Of a DNA stretch of 64,000 bases, positions 26,031 through 36,889 are shown piece after piece. Source of the stretch: Tamarix chinensis (lineage: Eukaryota; Streptophyta; Magnoliopsida; Caryophyllales; Tamaricaceae); the NCBI GenBank assembly GCA_030549775.1, contig CM060171.1:7029265-7093264 (forward strand). The letters run 5' to 3'. The translations under genes were made by a program, and so were the position numbers. The notes under the pieces were generated by a model that was given only the letters and a program-made list of their open reading frames with translations, was not told the DNA's origin and did not search any database. How positions within the stretch are numbered: position 1 is the first letter of the stretch; every line of letters starts with the position of its first letter.

Positions 26031-26929
26031 ATTTTATCTAATCGAATTCTATCTTTGGGTTTTAAATCATTTAAATTCTGTTTTAACCTAATCGGGTTGG
26101 ATTTGGTTCTATGTAAATGGTTAGATTACCTTTAGTTGTAAAACCTAATAAATAAGTTATTTTCGATAAATTACCTTATGATCGATTACTCTTTCTCAAG
26201 ATTTCCAAATTAAGTTGAAATGTCCCAAAGGATAATTGTATTAATCCGTTTTGATTTAGTTTTAACCTTAAATTTTATTAGAGCTATGCTTTTAAGTTTT
26301 AATTTTGGACACGTTTTCTAAGAAAGATCAATTGTGTCGTTTGTGTTTATTTAATTAGAATATATGGATTATTGATTGATAGGATAGTTCCTAATTTAGT
26401 TTTGATTTCTATCGGGTCTAGGAAAGCTTTCTCGTGGACCCACGAACTAGGGATTCCTCTCCCTCTCATTTCGCTTAGCTAGCTTCGGATCCAAGTAAGT
26501 TCTCTACTTACCTCTACTTATGGGTATTTCGTAAGGACGTAACTAAGGCCACTTGTGTGCATTGCATGTTTTACATGTCTTGTATGCTTTGTGCGGTTGT
26601 ATGCTATAATCCCGTATATTATCTGTGTATTGTGTAGCGCAGCATGGAACCGAGGTACGTCCCCGCGTTCTCGTCTTTGTATACAGATATGTTGTGGAAC
26701 AAGAATGATGTGATGTGAGGTGATGTGACCCTATGACATGCATGCTGGGTTATGTGAGGGAGTGTGGTGAAGTGGGGACTTGAAAAAGAAAAATAAGCGG
26801 TTAAAATAACCAAAGGGAAGTACGTCGGCTAACATAGGTATGGATGACCTAAGGAGTTCACCATTTGTGAGATGATGAGGAGAAGGTGGAATTAAATAAA
26901 CAAAAGAGTGGAAATAAATTAAGGTTGCA

Positions 26930-27125
26930 TGGGGGAAATTAGGGATTGCATGGTGGTATTAGGGTTTGTATGGTGGTATTAAAGATTACTTGGCGGTATT
27001 AATGGCTTATGGTGGTATTAGGGTTTGCATGGTGGTGTTATGGGTTGTGTGGTGGTATTAATGCTTGTATGGTGGTATTAGGGTTTGTATGGTGGAGTTA
27101 GAGTTTTGCATGGAAATTAATGATT
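26930..27125 (+). repeat. Short tandem repeat GGTGGTATTAGGGTTTGTAT
   Basis: About nine imperfect 20-22 bp units of the named word, on the plus strand, within the 3' LTR. Confidence 0.8.
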
Positions 27126-27669
27126 GTATGGGATTTAGGGTTTGTGTGAAAAGTTCGAGAGGTTGCATGGGATGCGTAACGTCTGCGTGAGAGCAAAATT
27201 TACCTATGAAAGGCTGATTTGGGGTGTAAGGAAGGTAATGCGAGTATTATTTGGGTGTTTAACTGTTTTGGACGGGGAATAGTACGTGGAGTATTATAAG
27301 GGTTTGGAGGAGACAAAATTAGGGTTTGGAGTGATTAACTCTGGGTCGTTGTGATTAAGTAGGGTTGGAGTAGCTCATTGTGAATTGCTGATGGTAATTA
27401 AGGTTTGGGATGGCTAAGTATGGTTGTTATGGTAAAATAGGGTTAAGGCACGGTTTGGTGTGGTCAATTAGGGTTCGTTATGGCTGTTTAGAGTTGTTTG
27501 GTGTTATCATGTGTATTATTGACTAAGTGTAGTTATGAATGTGGAATTTTATTGTTTGTGATGTGTAATGTATGAAGTGAATGATTTATGCATGTCAAGG
27601 GCGTGATGTGAATCCAATAAGATACGAATAAGACATTAATTACGTAAAGCGAAAGACTGATGAGCCCGA

Positions 27670-28090
27670 CCCAGTCCGTTCCACCGGTTAGAATAGTGGC
27701 CAGAGGCGTTTTGCTCTGGGGTTCGATTTCCGTTCCACCGGCTATAATAGTGGCCAGAGGCGTTCTGCCCTGGGTGTGTATTTCCGGTCCACCGGCTATA
27801 ATAGTGGGGGATTCGGGCTCGACAGACCCACACGAATAAGTTAATCCATGGGGAAGATACTAATCACTTACAGCGGAACACCATGAAAGTGCGGGGCCAG
27901 TCCGTTCCACCGGTTAGAATAGTGGCCAGAGGCGTTTTGCTCTGGGGTTCGATTTCCGTTCCACGGCTATAATAGTGGCCAGAGGCGTTTGCTCTGGGGT
28001 TCGATTTCCGTTCCACCGGCTATAATAGTGGCCAGAGGCGTTTTACTCTGGGGTTCGATTTCCGGTCCACCGGCTATAATAGTGGGGTCC
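27670..28090 (+). repeat. CCGGTCCACCGG array in the 5-kb LTR
   Basis: Seven units of CCGTTCCACCGG or CCGGTCCACCGG, then CTATAATAGTGG, then CCAGAGGCG with a CTCTGG or CCTGGG ending. The same spacer block (about 27805-27895) splits them as in the other LTRs. Confidence 0.85.
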
Positions 28091-28890
28091 CCGTGCTTAC
28101 ATGGATCATTAGAGAATATGTGTGGAATGAATATACTATTAATGAGAATAAAGAATAAGTCTAGTTGGACCTTGGCCAGCTTTTATTATATGTATCACCG
28201 CATGCTGTTTATGTGCATAATGAGTCACGTATTATTTCGGTTATACCACGCGTATATGTTAACTGGGATGTTGCATATGTTTTAAATGTTACTATGAATG
28301 TATGGCAAGATTCATGCTGTGGGTTGTGAGTATGTATAATATTGTATTAACGTATTGTACTACAATTTAATATGCACTTGATGATATCTCTCCTATAAGG
28401 TAGGGTAGCGAGACTTACTCAGTATTGGACCCGTACTGATACTACACTGGTTGAATGGGTCCCTGTGATGATCCACCGATGGTGGGGAGCAGACCTCTTG
28501 TGCAGGTTAAGATCGGATACTGTTTTGGGGTGGAAGACTTGACCTGAGTGAGTAGGCGATCCGGGTATTTATCCTTCGGGATTTATTTTGTTTAATTGTA
28601 TTCACCTTTGGAAGTTGCAAGTATTGTTTTCAGATTTCTAAGGGTTTTGTAATTGACTTTAAATTTCTCGTATTCTGATAAGTGTTTACTATTCGGATTT
28701 AATTGTTTGATGGGATTTGAAATTCAGATTTAATTGTTTGACAGGTTTTAGCCTTGCATCTAACATGAGATAGATGGTTGACATTTATCTTGTGTTAGAT
28801 GTGGCGGTAACATTTCCCAAATTCGCTCCTAGCTTCCGCTTTAATCTTTCAAAAAATTTTTTTTCAGGAGTGAAATTTGGGGGTGTTACA

Positions 28891-31147
28891 ATGGTAATTC
28901 TGGTAGAGGGAGATTAACCCATAGTATTTCCCTCTTATAGGTGAATCAAGTCAAAACCCTCAGGAGGCGTAGGAGCGTGCTCAAAGCTCGGCGACGTTTT
29001 AGGTAAGGGTGTAGCTAAGGTCGCCTATGTGCTATGTGTCTTACTTGCCTTGGATGTCCTGTATAATTATATGTCGTGTTTTATATGCTATTATATTAAA
29101 TGTTTTATGTGTATCGCGGCTTGGAACAGAGGTATGTTTATGTGCTCTCTTCTGTTATGTGCTAATATGGATATGCTGCAAGTTGTAATGTGATGTGATG
29201 TGGCCCTTAGGACATGCATACTAGGGTATTTGATGTGGTGTTGTGGGATGGAGGCATGAAAGAGAAAAATGAGAAAGTAAGATAACCAAGGGGAAGTAAG
29301 TTGGCTAACGTAGGTAAGGATGACCTAAGTAATCTATGATCCATGAGTGGATGAGTAAAAGGGGAATTAAATAAAATGAAAGAGTGGGAGGAACTAGGGT
29401 TTGCATGGAAATTTTAGGGTTTGGCACAATAAATATCGAGGGTTCTACATGGGATGGTTAGGGTTCGCATGGGGGTGAACTTTACGTATGGAAAGTGGCT
29501 TTGGGACGTGAGGAAGGCGATGGAAAAGTTGTCTAGGTGACTGGGGACTTTGGGTGAAAAATAGTACGTGGGACAGTATAAGGGTGTGTAGGAGACTAGA
29601 CTAGACTAGGGTTTGGGAGGAAACCCTAATTTGAGAAGGCGGAAAAAAGAAAAAGAAAAAAATAAAAATAAATGAGGATGAGTGAGGTATGAGGGGAGAG
29701 TTGAGTCTAAAGGTCATGACATGTGAGGTGTTAAAATAGTGTGGGTTGTGGGAGGCAGAGAAGGATGGGCCACATAGGCCCAAATTAGGGTTTCTGGAGG
29801 AAACCTTAGGGTAAGGAGGTGAGTGGAACTTTGGGTATAAGGTGGTGGGCCTTGACCCACACACTTAGGAGTTAGGCTCTTGGTGTGAGAAAGTGAATTA
29901 AGGGAAGGATGACGTGACAAGTTAGGAGGTGCAGAAGTCTCAAGATATGGGATAGGCCCTTTTGGGAGGATAAGTGTGGATATAGTTAGCTATGTAGGTC
30001 AAGGGTAAAATACTTTTGAATAAGATACGATTAAGACACTAATCACTTAAAGAGGAATATTGTTGAGTCGGGCCTAGACCGGTCCACCGGCGAATAATAG
30101 TGGCCAGGAGCTGGGGTGCCTTGCATGACCGGTCCACTGGCGAATAATAGTGGCCAGGTGCATTTTGCCCTGCATGACCGTTCCACCGGCTATAATAGTG
30201 GGGGTTTCCGTGCTCAACAAACCAAACATAATAATGATAAGACATGGGAAAGATACGAAGTAATTATAGTGGAACACCATGAGAGTCGGGGCCAGACCGG
30301 TCCACCGGCGAATAATAGTGGCCAGGGCATGTTGCCCTGCATGACCGGTCCACCTGCGAATAATAGTGGCCAGGAGCATTTTGTCCTGCATGACCGGTCC
30401 ACCGGCGAATAATAGTGGGGTTCCCGCACTAGCTTGGATTGTTAAGACTATGATGTGAATCGACTATATTTATCAGAGATCTAAAGAATAAGTTATCCGG
30501 TCCATAGCCGGTCTTCTTTATCTATATTACTGCATGATGTCTACGTGATTATGCTATGTTGTGTGTTTTTGTGTATGCTGGCCTTAGTGCATCTGTTACC
30601 TTACTCAATACGCAGCATACTAATCACCCGTTTCATGGGTGCTGCTCATTCCTACAAGTAGAAGACCCGTCTAAGTTTGTATAGGTAGGGGACGATGTCT
30701 TCGATGCCTACGATGCTTACGAGGCATCAGGCGGTGCTGAGAGTTGAGCCTGGACCTAGCTTGGGGGTCTAGAGTGACGTGGCTGGAGTCCATCATCTGT
30801 TTTGTTTCCCTGTATTATTATATTTTATTTTATCCTATTGTATGATGTTCTCTATCGTTTGGTACTTTAAAACTGTACTTTTGGGTTGTACCTTTTGATT
30901 TCCGCACTTTCATTTCGTGTACTGTTAACGACTCATTTCTTTTGTGAATGCTCATTTTGATTATCGACTCATGTTTGATGTCTATCCCAATCGGCCTTAG
31001 CACTTGGTACTAGAACGGTAGAAGTGAACCGGTCTGGTACTAAGTGTGGCGGTAATATCCTCATAATTTACATTTTCGGTGATTTTGCTTCGGCTAAACC
31101 TTTTCATTAAACGAAATTTTTCAGTTGTAAATTTTGGGGGTGTTACA
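28891..31147 (+). mobile_element. 3' part of another family LTR
   Basis: It continues after the inserted 3' LTR and ends TTTTGGGGGTGTTACA at 31147. It is alignable with 1-1385 and, inverted, with 54325-56560, including the CCTATAAAAAG/GTAGGAGCGTGCTC region (28935-28985 against 56505-56545). Hairpin cluster at 30605-30660, terminal stem at 31001-31010 with 31037-31046. Its 5' half is not found and was probably lost in the deletion near 22110. ORFs at 29601-29920 and 30039-30429 are LTR and array sequence. Confidence 0.75.
30075..30420 (+). repeat. CCGGTCCACCGG array
   Basis: Six units in two blocks with the same spacing and spacer as 349-695. Units read ACCGGTCCACCGGCGAATAA followed by TAGTGGCCAGG. 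Confidence 0.85.
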
Positions 31148-32803
31148 GGTATTTTGGTCATTTTGACCTAAGGTGCCTAAGTATAAGAATTGGAACTTAG
31201 GATGGCCTTAGTGGACTATTTAAGTTAACATGGATACTAATACAAATAATAATTACTTAATAATAATGGAAACAAATAAAAATAAATAAGTATGTGATTG
31301 ATGTGATTCTCGTGGTCACCTTAATTGAGACATTAATAATTAAAGTGGAATACCTCGAGATCAAGAATGGTAACTCTTTAGGGGTCGCTACCCTAAAGGC
31401 GTGGTTTAACCCACAATTATTTTAAATTTTGCTGGTGTGCCTTAGTAACCCAGGCAAGCCCCCACATCTTACTCTATTTAGTTTTACGGACCTACTTAGG
31501 GGGTATGCATACTTATAGATTAAGTGTCCTTGTTGGTAGGGTAATGTGTGTCCTCATGCACTAGCGAGACTAGGGTACCTTTGCGTCCCTGGGTTGATGG
31601 TTGGAGGGTACTGTGCTACTTATATGCGCTAGTATGATCGGTGTACCATTGTATCTCTGGGTTTATGATCTCTCCCTTGAGTTAAATTAATGGACTTGTT
31701 GTGTTAATTAAATGGAAAACACTAATCATTAAAGTAAAAGATTATTGAGCTGGGACCAATCCAACTGTAATAATAGTGGCCAGGAGCTTTTTGCCTTAGA
31801 GATTGGTCCACCGGCAAATAATAGTAGCCAAGTGCGTATTGCCATAGAGTGTATTCCATTCCACTAGCTATAATAGTGGCAGATCCCAAACTTAATAAAG
31901 CAAACCTTGGATGATAAGAATCATGGGAAAGACACTAATCATTTATAGTGGAGCACATATGAGTCGAGGTGACCAATCCACCAGTGAAAAATATGGCCAG
32001 GTGCATTTTGCCTAGGAGACCGATCCACCAACAAATAATAGTGGCTAGGAGCATTCTGTCCTAGAGTGTATTTCTAATCCTTCGGCTATAATAGTGGGGT
32101 TCCTGTATTCATATGGATATAATTCGAGAGATGATATTGAATAATATTAATTTATGGCTTAAGACCAGAAGTATTGATTTCACCTTTTATGATCTATTAT
32201 TATGGTATGAATATGGCCTTGGTGCCTATCTCTTATGGTAAGTGTTGGAAATGTTAAGTAAATGGACTTGTGATATATGATTCCTACAGTACGAGTCTAA
32301 CCTATGTTTGTTGTGTTTATTTCTATGCCTTGTGTGTTGTATGTGAGTCTTAGTTTGGTATAAAGGGTTACTCGGTATCGTAGTATTGGTAGGTTTCCTT
32401 TGTGGGCCCCTGCCTATTCATTGGATAGTGTCCCTTGCAAGTTAGTTGTAGGTACTATTTAAGCTATTATTGGGTAAGAGCGTAAGGATAGTCGGGAAGC
32501 TTTTCAAGGTTTCTCTTTTAACCTTATTATTTCTTTATTTAATGATTTTACTCTTGTAACTACTAATAGTGGGTTTTGTCTTTCGTAATGTCTTTAACAT
32601 GCTACTCTGATTTAAATGTACTCTTAGATTTATGTAAATTGTGTTATGTTCCTTTTAAGCCTTAGCACTTGGTACTAAAAACGATAGAAGGAAACCGATC
32701 TAGTAGTAAGTATGGCGGTAGCATCCTTAAAATTTACTGTTTTGCTTCCGCTTAACTTTTAATTAAAATAATATTTTTCAGTAGTGAATTTTGGGATGTG
32801 ACA
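31148..32803 (+). mobile_element. Right part of the LTR that starts at 21255
   Basis: It carries the family block shared with 58670-58900 and 63300-63530 (inverse), including TTTAGGGGTCGCTACCCTAAAG at 31377-31400 as an imperfect inverted word. A worn array follows (31745-32095), then a hairpin region and the terminal stem (about 32667-32715). It ends at 32803 before TSD TATCA. Confidence 0.7.
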
Positions 32804-33399
32804 TATCATCATGTTGTTATATGAATTCAATGTGATGCATGAACCTTACCATGTTTTAGGTAGTATGTTGTACTAGTACTGCACTGTACCGATATTGCAC
32901 TTGTGTGGTCACTATACTAATCCAGTTTCTAGTATTAGGAGGAGAGGATAATTTTCAGGGTTATGAATCTCAGTTAGAATATGCTGATGGTGATGACATG
33001 GGATATTAGTGGGCCATTGCATAGGGTTCGAGGTTTATGATTGTGACTAAGAGTTAGGCTAACTGGTTATTAATATTTTTCCATTGTGTTGGGATGTTTA
33101 TGTATTTTCAGTATTTAAATTCTTAGCTTGGATTCTAGTATTTAATTTTGTAAAACTATCAAGTTCATTCTATCTATGATATGTTTCTAGCCTTTATCAT
33201 CTTGTATTGTCACATTATAATTATGATCATGCATTCTTTGTTTGTTTTTCCATTTTGCTTTGCATCAGGCATGAGGTAGGTAATGATCACACCTCTGTCA
33301 TAGTTGATGTGGAAGTAACATTCCCTGATTTTGCATTTCAAACACTTCCGTATTGTCTTAGAAATAAAATTATCTGGTTTAAATATTAGAGGTGTGACA

Positions 33400-33708
33400 A
33401 ACTATCACATAGGAGGCAAATTATCTTAATTTTTAATAATATAATCCAAATTCTAGTCATCTTTAAGGGAAAAAAAACTCGAATAAATGATTTAGGGCAC
33501 ATTCACATTCTTCATAAAAGATGATAAGTGATGATGTCTTTTTGGCATAATCATATAATTAATATTACATCCGTTTATTGAAAATAAGTATTTTTAGATT
33601 AAAATTTTTATTGAAAATAAGTTTATTTTTAGATTTTAATTTTTTATTTTAATTAAAATTTTTTTTTTTAATTTTATCATTTATTTTATTTTAATTTATT
33701 TAATTTTA
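33400..33708. other. AT-rich spacer without genes
   Basis: No ORF or recognisable element. A stretch at 33560-33640 contains two copies of TTGAAAATAAGTTTATTTTTAG-like sequence in tandem; nothing else stands out. Confidence 0.5.
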
Positions 33709-33792
33709 TATTTTTTTCTTTTTTATGAATTAATTATCATATTATTTTTTACTTAAGTTTTTAATTATTATATTAGAAATATATTTATTACC

Positions 33793-33953
33793 TATTAATG
33801 TTGAGAATTGCTGAATTGCACACCATTAAAGAGGTGTATATTGTTATATTTATATGAATAATAAGAGACATAATAAGAGTTCGTTAAGAGAATTAAGAGA
33901 ATTCTAGCCTATATTATCTCTATTAGTTACTACTTATTTGGTGTAGATTATCA
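33793..33953 (-). repeat. Copia LTR copy carried by duplication unit 1
   Basis: 161 bp, starting TATTAATGTTGAG and ending GTGTAGATTATCA, matching 36710-36870 and 41197-41362. A purine-rich tract (inverse of TGCCTCCTCAGTC) abuts its right end. Confidence 0.85.
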
Positions 33954-33969
33954 TGCCTCCTCAGTCAAA

Positions 33970-36609
33970 GCAGCATAAGGACGAATGCTGAGGCTGGAGA
34001 AAAAATGTGTGAAGATCGATCAAGGAAGACCCTTTCTAAAAAATGTCTACATATTGGTGAGAGGAGGAGACATGTAGCACATGGATTTCAGCTAAAGCCA
34101 CTCATTCCTATATAAAGTGTATGTTAATCTCAATATGTTTTGTGTGCTAATTCTTGACACGATTTGAATCAAAGTAGACTACGCTAATATTGTCATAATA
34201 GGCAATAGTAGTAGTACATAGTGGGGAGTGAAGTTCAGTGAGTAATGAAAGCAGCCAACATGTCTCTGCAATAGCATTTGCTAGGGCAAGATATTCTAAT
34301 TCTGCACTAGATTGAGCTATAGTAGATTGGTGTTTAGATGACCATGAGATGAGAATGTCATTGAGGAAGACAGAGTAACTAGAGGTTCATCTTCAGGAGT
34401 CTAGGCATCCAGCCCAATCAAAATTGGAGTAAGCGGTAAGTTGATGAGTTGGGAAGTGGTAGAGATGAAGACCACAGTGTAGAGTGCCCTAAATATAATG
34501 TAGAATGCACTTGAGAGCAGTCAGATGGGGTAGATGTGGGTCATGCATGTGTAGACAAACTTGATGCACTGTATATCTAATGTTAGGCCAAGTAAAGGTG
34601 AGACATTGGAGTGCACTAGCCAAACTCCTATAAGCTAAAGGATCGGACACTTGGGCTCCATTAGCAATAGAGAGTTTGGTATATGAATCAATAGGGGTAG
34701 TGCATGGATTTCATTAAGATAGCTTCGCACGATTGGTGTTTTTAGCAGCGTACTTAGCTTGTGAGACGAAGAGGCCATTAGATGTGTTGGTGACTATGAT
34801 ACCCAAGAAGTAATGAAGTTGTCCTATGTCTGTCATAGCAAATTAGCGACTCAGAGCAGTGATGAGGGCTTAACAAAGTGCACTTGATGATGCTGTTAAG
34901 ATGATGGCATCAACATAGAGGAGAAGGTATGCATTTTGATGACCCTTGTGATAAAAAAACATAGATGAATCTGATTTGCAACTAGTAAAGCCCATGGATA
35001 TAAGAAATCAAGCACACCGTTGATACCAAGCATGTGGTGCTTGTTAGAGGGCATAGAGTGCCTTGTTAAGGCGGAAAACATGATCAAGGTATGTAGGATC
35101 TTGAAAGTCAGACAACTGCATGCGATATACTATTTTAGTAACATGGCCATGTAGAAAAGTTTTATTGACATCGAGTTGATGAATCTTCCAATTCTAGGAC
35201 AAAGAGAATGTAAGAACAATACACACAGTGACGAGTTTGACAACTAGATTGAAGGTTTCATTAAAATCAAGGCCAGGTTGTTGATGAAAACCACAAACCA
35301 CCCATCGTGCCTTATACCAGGATAATGTACCATTAGAGTTTAGTTTGTGCCAAAAAATCCACTTACCTGAAATAATGTTAGTATTTGACGAATGTAGCAC
35401 AAGATCCCACGAATTATTCCATATCAAAGTAATATATTCATCGAGCATAGCATTGTACCAATGAGGATCCTTAAGGGCTTGGTAGTAGGAGTTTGGGAAT
35501 ATGGGACATGTCTTGTTTATTGAGGTTGAGAGGCATTTTGGGTTTAAAGGCACTATCCTTACTACGGGTAACCATATAGTGGGTATAGGACGATTAGATG
35601 TTGCGGGAAAGGGTTGGGGAAGAGTTGGGGGTAGAAGCTGATGATGGTGTATTGGTTGTGGGAGGAGATGAAGGTAGGGAGATACATAGGGTAGTGGACT
35701 ACATTGAATCTTAAAGAAAGTCATAAGTTTGAGGGTTGTGTTGTGAGGTGTTAGCGAATGGGAAAGAATTTTCATCAGAGTTAACATGATGGGAGGTAAT
35801 GATTTAATGCTTAGTAATGTCAAGACATTTACATCCTTTGTAATTATTTAGATAACTAAGGAACACACAGAGAGTGGACACGGGGAGATAATTTATGTGG
35901 TACGGTGGATGACAAGTTTGGAAAACAGAGGCAGCCAAAGAATCATAGATAAAAATACGATAGAGGTTGGTCGTGAAGGGCTTCATGAGGGGACATAAAA
36001 GAGAGAGTTGACATAGGCAAAATATTATGGATGGTTGTGGTTGTGGTTAGAGCTTCAGCCCAATATAAGGGGGCATGTGTGTTAGAAATAGAAGAGTGCA
36101 AATGATGTTGTTAAGAATTATGAGCAGGCATTCTGCCTTGCCATTTTATTAGGAGGTGTATGGGCAGAAGAAAGGATGCAGATGCCATGGAGGTCCAAAA
36201 TTTTTAGAAGTGATGTGTTATTAAACTCTTTGCAATTATCACATCGTATGCTCTGAATTTGACATTTAAAATGAGTGGTGACATAAGTATGACAATTTTG
36301 TAAATGATTGAAAGTTCCATGTTTAAATCAGAGAGGAAAAACCCAAACATAGTGAGTGTAATCATCTAACAAGATAAGATAATATTTAAAACAAGAAATG
36401 CTAATGATAGGAGATGTCTAGATATCACAATGTAATAATTCAAAGGGAAAATGAGTCTTGGATTGAGAGGGATAAAATGGGGTTGGAATGCCGAGTTGAC
36501 AACTAGTACAGAAAGTATCATTCAGGAGGGTGGTTATTACAACTGATAGTAGCAGAATTAATTAATTTTGTGAAGACATGGGAGCCGGGATGAATGAGAC
36601 AACAATACC
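33970..36609 (-). pseudogene. Duplicated 3' half of Copia pol (integrase end, RT, RNase H), broken
   Basis: Minus-strand translation gives copia RT blocks in the largest open frame (35194-35823): YQALKDPHWYNAMLDEY, NNSWDLVLH, GKWIFWHKLNSNGTLSWYK and ARWVVCGFHQQPGLDFNETF. In 34896-35087 a later RT part reads in shifted frames and includes the changed catalytic box YVDA. RNase H-like sequence runs to about 33970. It is cut at 36609 by the duplication junction, so gag and protease are missing. There are several stops and frameshifts. Confidence 0.85.
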
Positions 36610-36709
36610 ATTTATTTTTACATCTATTTTTTTTCTTTTTTATGTATTAATTATCATATTATTTTTTAATTAAGTATTTAATTATTATATTAGAAATATA
36701 TTTATTACC

Positions 36710-36870
36710 TATTAATGTTTAGAATTGCTAAATTGCACACCATTAAGGAGGTGTATACTATTATATTTATATGAATAATAAGAGACATAATCGGAGCTCG
36801 TTAAGAGAATTAAGAGCATTCTAGCCTATATTATATCTGTTAGTTACTACTTATTTGGTGTAGGTTATCA
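36710..36870 (-). repeat. Copia 3' LTR (left end)
   Basis: 161 bp, TATTAATGTTTAG to GTAGGTTATCA. The first base pair of the usual TG has become TA. The adjoining CGCCCCCTCAATTG at 36871-36884 is the inverse of a G-rich polypurine tract. Confidence 0.85.
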
Positions 36871-36889
36871 CGCCCCCTCAATTGAAGCA

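Larger units (their letters stand above)
22111..28890 (+). mobile_element. Non-coding (LARD-like) retrotransposon with a 5-kb 3' LTR
   Basis: The order is: 236-bp remnant of the 5' LTR (22111-22346), primer-binding site (22350-22361), interior 22362-23806, polypurine tract (23807-23819), 3' LTR (23820-28890, 5071 bp). The 5' remnant matches 28655-28890 over its full 236 bp with only a few substitutions, so the insertion is fairly recent. The interior has no gag, protease, RT or integrase match in any frame, so the element depends on partners for movement. Right flank is ATGGT; the left flank is lost with most of the 5' LTR. Confidence 0.75.
23820..28890 (+). mobile_element. 3' LTR, 5071 bp
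   Basis: It runs TGTAATACCCCG to GGGGGTGTTACA. Parts in order: AT-rich start; GC-rich segment (24690-25060) with chance ORFs; five diverged tandem units of about 148 bp (25290-26030); a block with purine-rich short repeats (26930-27125); the CCGGTCCACCGG array (27670-28090); a stem-loop cluster with CTCAGTATT...TACTGATAC (28418-28443); and the terminal stem 28757-28772 with 28786-28801 before TGGCGGTAAC. The 5' C/T-rich transcript leader and the hairpins are shared by position with the other family LTRs. Confidence 0.8.
21255..32803 (+). mobile_element. LTR with TSD TATCA, carrying further nested elements
   Basis: It starts TGTAATACCCCAAAATTG at 21255 and ends TTTTGGGATGTGACA at 32803. TATCA sits outside both ends (21250-21254 and 32804-32808). 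Its own sequence is 21255 to about 22110 (AT-rich start, then C/T-rich 21570-22080) and 31148-32803. The start aligns with the inverse of 61900-62556. The middle of this LTR, plus the left ends of the elements nested in it, appears to have been lost by a deletion with a breakpoint near 22110. Confidence 0.7.
16859..33399 (+). mobile_element. Solo LTR (about 3.4 kb without inserts) with TSD AACTA, host of nested insertions
   Basis: It starts TGTAATATCTTGTCCC at 16859 and ends TTAGAGGTGTGACA at 33399. AACTA stands immediately outside both ends (16854-16858 and 33400-33404). Removing the nested insertions at 19428-20965 and 21255-32803, plus one target copy each, leaves 3444 bp. The LTR has a C/T-rich segment (17230-17620), a CAGTYGACTG array (18190-18660), two tandem-repeat blocks and a 3' hairpin region (33263-33309). 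The ORFs within it are not genes. Confidence 0.8.

Noticed and set aside
27670..28090. CRISPR-like regular repeats
   Set aside because: Spacers are themselves repeated, the sequence is an LTR of a plant genome, and no cas genes exist.
33560..33640. Stowaway-type MITE
   Set aside because: A TACATCCGTTTATTG word recalls such ends, but no matching inverted end or TA duplication was found.
33793..33953. Separate Copia insertion or solo LTR
   Set aside because: Flank, target site and downstream pol are all shared with 36629-39523, so it is part of a tandem duplication.
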